Assembly: GCA_031288715.1 (NCBI GenBank)
Contig: JAITQW010000052.1
Location: 1 to 48,953, forward strand
DNA length: 48,953 nucleotides
Direction: 5' to 3'
Source: Lactobacillales bacterium
GTDB lineage: Bacteria > Bacillota > Bacilli > Lactobacillales > Streptococcaceae
Both the position numbers and the translations under genes were made by a program. Every line of letters starts with the position of its first letter. The first letter of the stretch is position 1. The notes under the pieces are model-generated. The model had not been told where the DNA came from, did not search any database, and saw only the letters and a program-made list of their open reading frames with translations. Positions 46,775 to 48,953 of the stretch are shown here, in pieces.

Positions 46775-48008
46775 TTAACTTCCTCTTAATCGCTTCTATA
46801 CATTCACTTTTTAATAGGTCACCAGAAAACGCTGGCATAACCGAACCTAAAAAGCCACGAACCAACAAATTCATCGCTTTTTCTTTATCAATCCCTCGAC
46901 TCATCAGATAATATATAGCCTCTTCGTCCACATAACCAATTGATGCTGCATGTCCTGCAGAAACTTCATTTTCATCAATCAACAATAATGGATCGATTCT
47001 ACCACATGCTTCATTAGAAAGCATTAGAATCCGACTTTCTTGATCAGAGATTGCTTCCTTTGCACCAATTTGAATTTCACCAATTCCTGTAAATGAAAGT
47101 TTGCTCGCATCCAAAGCAACTCCATGCTGAACAATTTTCCCTTTAGAATAATTTGCAGAATTTTTAATTCGCGTCTGTATTTTCTGCTCCTGCTGGCCTG
47201 AAGAAATAGCTGCCATATTTACAGTGGAATAAGCACCTTCGCCAACTAAGTCTACATCGACCTCTAAGATAACGTCACCACTATTTAAGGCATTGATCTG
47301 CCAATGAACTTGAGAATCGCGATGTAATTTTCCAACATGCCAAATATGTGCCTTTACTTTTTGATCTAACGTTTCATTCGACCAAAAATTTACTTTTGCT
47401 CCTCTTTTTGCAATCACTTCAACCAAAAGATTCAATGAGATAGCTTGATCTCCACTATTTTCTACCGATTGAATTCGCTCAACATAATTTACACTTGCTC
47501 CTTCTTCGACCAAAATTAAAATAGAAGAATAAACTGGAATACTTGAATTTTCTGGCTTAACCCAAAAATACTCCATTGGAAGCGTGATCTCTACATTTTT
47601 AGGAACATATAAAAAAATTCCGCTATTTGCAAATGCAATCAACTCAGCCAATTTTTGATTGTCCGCCAATAACTCACTTTTTGCTTGCCAATACTCTTTG
47701 ATCAATGCTTCATGTTTTTTTACAGCCTCCTGAAAATTGGTAAAAATAACACCCTGATCCATCAACTTTATCGGCAACTGTTCATAAAGATTTCGCGTTC
47801 CCAATTGCATAATTCTCGGCGAAGGATTAACTTCTTTCAAAACGGAAGCATTACTTCCTTCATCAAAAAAATCTGACTCTTCTTTTTGAAAAGAATCAAA
47901 TTTTAAAAGTTCTGACAACGCTTGCAAACGCAAATCAAGCAACCATGAAGGCTCTTCTTGCAATAAAGAAGCATGTTTAATCTTCTCTTGAATAAAGGTT
48001 TTCTTCAT
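46767..48008 (-). CDS. sufD: Fe-S cluster assembly protein SufD
   Basis: SufD pairs with SufB and SufC in the scaffold complex. The 413-residue product (from ATG at 48008) has the beta-helix domain (LVEEGASVNYVERIQSV, EISAGHAAS-type EVSAGHAASIGYVDEEAIYY, YLMSRGIDKEKAMNLLVRGF). A TTG two codons upstream overlaps the sufC stop; the ATG with AAGGAG at 8 nt is preferred. Two bases separate the sufC stop and this start. Confidence 0.95.
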   Translation of the reverse strand: MKKTFIQEKIKHASLLQEEPSWLLDLRLQALSELLKFDSFQKEESDFFDEGSNASVLKEVNPSPRIMQLGTRNLYEQLPIKLMDQGVIFTNFQEAVKKHEALIKEYWQAKSELLADNQKLAELIAFANSGIFLYVPKNVEITLPMEYFWVKPENSSIPVYSSILILVEEGASVNYVERIQSVENSGDQAISLNLLVEVIAKRGAKVNFWSNETLDQKVKAHIWHVGKLHRDSQVHWQINALNSGDVILEVDVDLVGEGAYSTVNMAAISSGQQEQKIQTRIKNSANYSKGKIVQHGVALDASKLSFTGIGEIQIGAKEAISDQESRILMLSNEACGRIDPLLLIDENEVSAGHAASIGYVDEEAIYYLMSRGIDKEKAMNLLVRGFLGSVMPAFSGDLLKSECIEAIKRKLNV

Positions 48009-48010
48009 TC

Positions 48011-48781
48011 TCAAATCTCCTTAGAATATGCAATTCCTAATTCTTTACTAATCTGCGCATATCCCTCTGTCTCCAAACGTTTCGCCAACGAAAAATCTCC
48101 AGACATCACAATTTGCCCTTCCATCATGATATGTACAATGTCAGGCTTTATATAATTCAACAATCTTTGATAATGAGTAATCAACAATGCCCCAAACGCT
48201 TCTCCACGCATAGCTTCAACACCCTTGGAAACTATTTTCAAAGCATCAATATCTAGTCCTGAATCAATCTCATCCAGAATTGCAAACTTCGGTTCTAACA
48301 TCAACAATTGCAAAATTTCGTTACGCTTCTTCTCTCCTCCTGAAAATCCTTCATTTAAATAACGCTCAGCCATCTCTTCAGACATATTTAACAACGCCAT
48401 TTTCTCATCTAATTTTTTTAAAAATGAGCGAACAGAAACCTTCTCTTCTTCTGAACGAGTGGTATTCATTGCCGCACGCAAAAAGTCTGCGTTTGTTACC
48501 CCAGGAATCTCTGATGGATACTGCATCGCCAAAAATAAACCGTACTTTGCGCGCTCATCCACCGACCACTCCAAAATATTTTCGTTGTCTAAAAAAATTT
48601 CTCCATCTGTTACAATAACTTTCGGATTTCCCATAATCGCCGAAGCAAATGTCGATTTTCCCGTTCCATTCGGCCCCATAATTGCATGGACTTCTCCTGT
48701 TTTTAAAGTTAAATTAACTCCTCTTAAGATTTCCTTATCTTCAACTTTTGCATACAGATTTTTTATAGTCAATAGTGACAT
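48011..48781 (-). CDS. sufC: Fe-S cluster assembly ATPase SufC
   Basis: This ABC-type ATPase powers the SufBC2D scaffold. The 256-residue product has Walker A GPNGTGKSTFASAIMG, the SufC-type signature FSGGEKKRNEILQLLMLEP, Walker B AILDEIDSGLDIDAL and the switch histidine ALLITHYQRLL. It is the first suf gene. The start ATG follows TAGGAGAGAG. An IS end begins 62 bp upstream, so the native promoter was probably displaced or lies in that short gap. Confidence 0.97.
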   Translation of the reverse strand: MSLLTIKNLYAKVEDKEILRGVNLTLKTGEVHAIMGPNGTGKSTFASAIMGNPKVIVTDGEIFLDNENILEWSVDERAKYGLFLAMQYPSEIPGVTNADFLRAAMNTTRSEEEKVSVRSFLKKLDEKMALLNMSEEMAERYLNEGFSGGEKKRNEILQLLMLEPKFAILDEIDSGLDIDALKIVSKGVEAMRGEAFGALLITHYQRLLNYIKPDIVHIMMEGQIVMSGDFSLAKRLETEGYAQISKELGIAYSKEI

Positions 48782-48842
48782 TAATGTACTCTCTCCTAAT
48801 AATGGTTGAAATATTTATAACAGTTTCATTTTATCATATAAA

Positions 48843-48953
48843 TTGTAACTCAAAACCGTCCACCCATCAAAACTCAGTTAATCAGCACGTTAAGCATTGT
48901 CCAGGGAAAGGTGGAGATTTTTTGAGGTGCTTTTTCCTCAAAAAATACTACCT
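48843..48953 (-). mobile_element. IS30-like element, 3' end, running off the window
   Basis: It starts TTGTAACTCAAAACCGTCCACCC at 48843, the same terminus as 34544 and the left arm of the MITE at 5610, and continues to the window edge. It therefore includes the last 110 bp of the element, with the presumed transposase end on the minus strand. Together with the 5' end at 1-132, in the same relative orientation, the two window edges look like the two sides of a multicopy IS. Confidence 0.75.

Noticed and set aside
1..48953. tRNA or rRNA genes
   Set aside because: No cloverleaf with TTCGANTC-type T-arm or rRNA segment was recognised on either strand; this was read by eye and not run through a covariance model.

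Overview
The window looks like chromosomal DNA from a low-GC Gram-positive of the class Bacilli, most likely a Lactobacillales member. The signs are the delta subunit of RNA polymerase (rpoE), a Bacillus-type PurR, a sufC-sufD-sufS-sufU-sufB iron-sulfur cluster, a topA-trmFO pair, a purC-S-Q-L-F-M operon, strong AGGAGG-type ribosome binding sites and very AT-rich spacers. No sporulation genes are seen. Single-chain pyruvate:ferredoxin oxidoreductase, an Fe-S L-serine dehydratase and a 1434-residue acyl-CoA-dehydratase-activase-like protein point to fermentative, oxygen-poor growth. The genus is not claimed.

Layout. 1-2690 is accessory: the left end of an IS30-like element, a 38-residue peptide gene, a 312-bp multi-hairpin repeat, and a secreted protein with a PI3/4-kinase-like catalytic loop behind a 9-G tract. 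2690-9262 is housekeeping on the minus strand: rpoE, an orphan E1 alpha/beta dehydrogenase pair, pnp, rpsO, secE and rpmG. 9620-10276 is a YigZ-family gene. 10312-10515 is an IS remnant. 10750-21415 is on the plus strand: nifJ, a metallo-beta-lactamase-fold hydrolase, sdaAB, sdaAA and the large activase-like protein. 21544-27998 is the pur operon on the minus strand with a PurBox upstream. 28360-34294 (minus) holds a 26-residue membrane peptide, tsaE, a MATE exporter, plsX, a broken trmFO and topA. 34359-37243 is accessory again: IS end, repeats, a cre-like site, a sugar-phosphate antiporter and a bacteriocin-like peptide with a double-glycine leader. 37535-42423 holds purR (minus), then a signal peptidase I homologue with its catalytic lysine replaced, der and lepA (plus). 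42586-48781 (minus) is the suf cluster, broken by remnants of AAA/DUF4143 ATPase genes. The window ends inside another IS end.

The genome appears to be decaying and repeat-rich. One IS30-like element appears as two window-edge ends, two 5'-end remnants, one further 3' end and one 80-bp internal-deletion MITE. A second family of palindromic repeats, full copies about 310-360 bp, lies in many intergenic spaces. Several genes are broken by single identifiable events: a 5-bp tandem duplication in trmFO and point nonsense mutations in DUF4143 ATPases. The most promising undescribed items are the secreted kinase-like protein with its G-tract leader, the bacteriocin-like peptide at 37100-37243, and the multi-hairpin repeat family.
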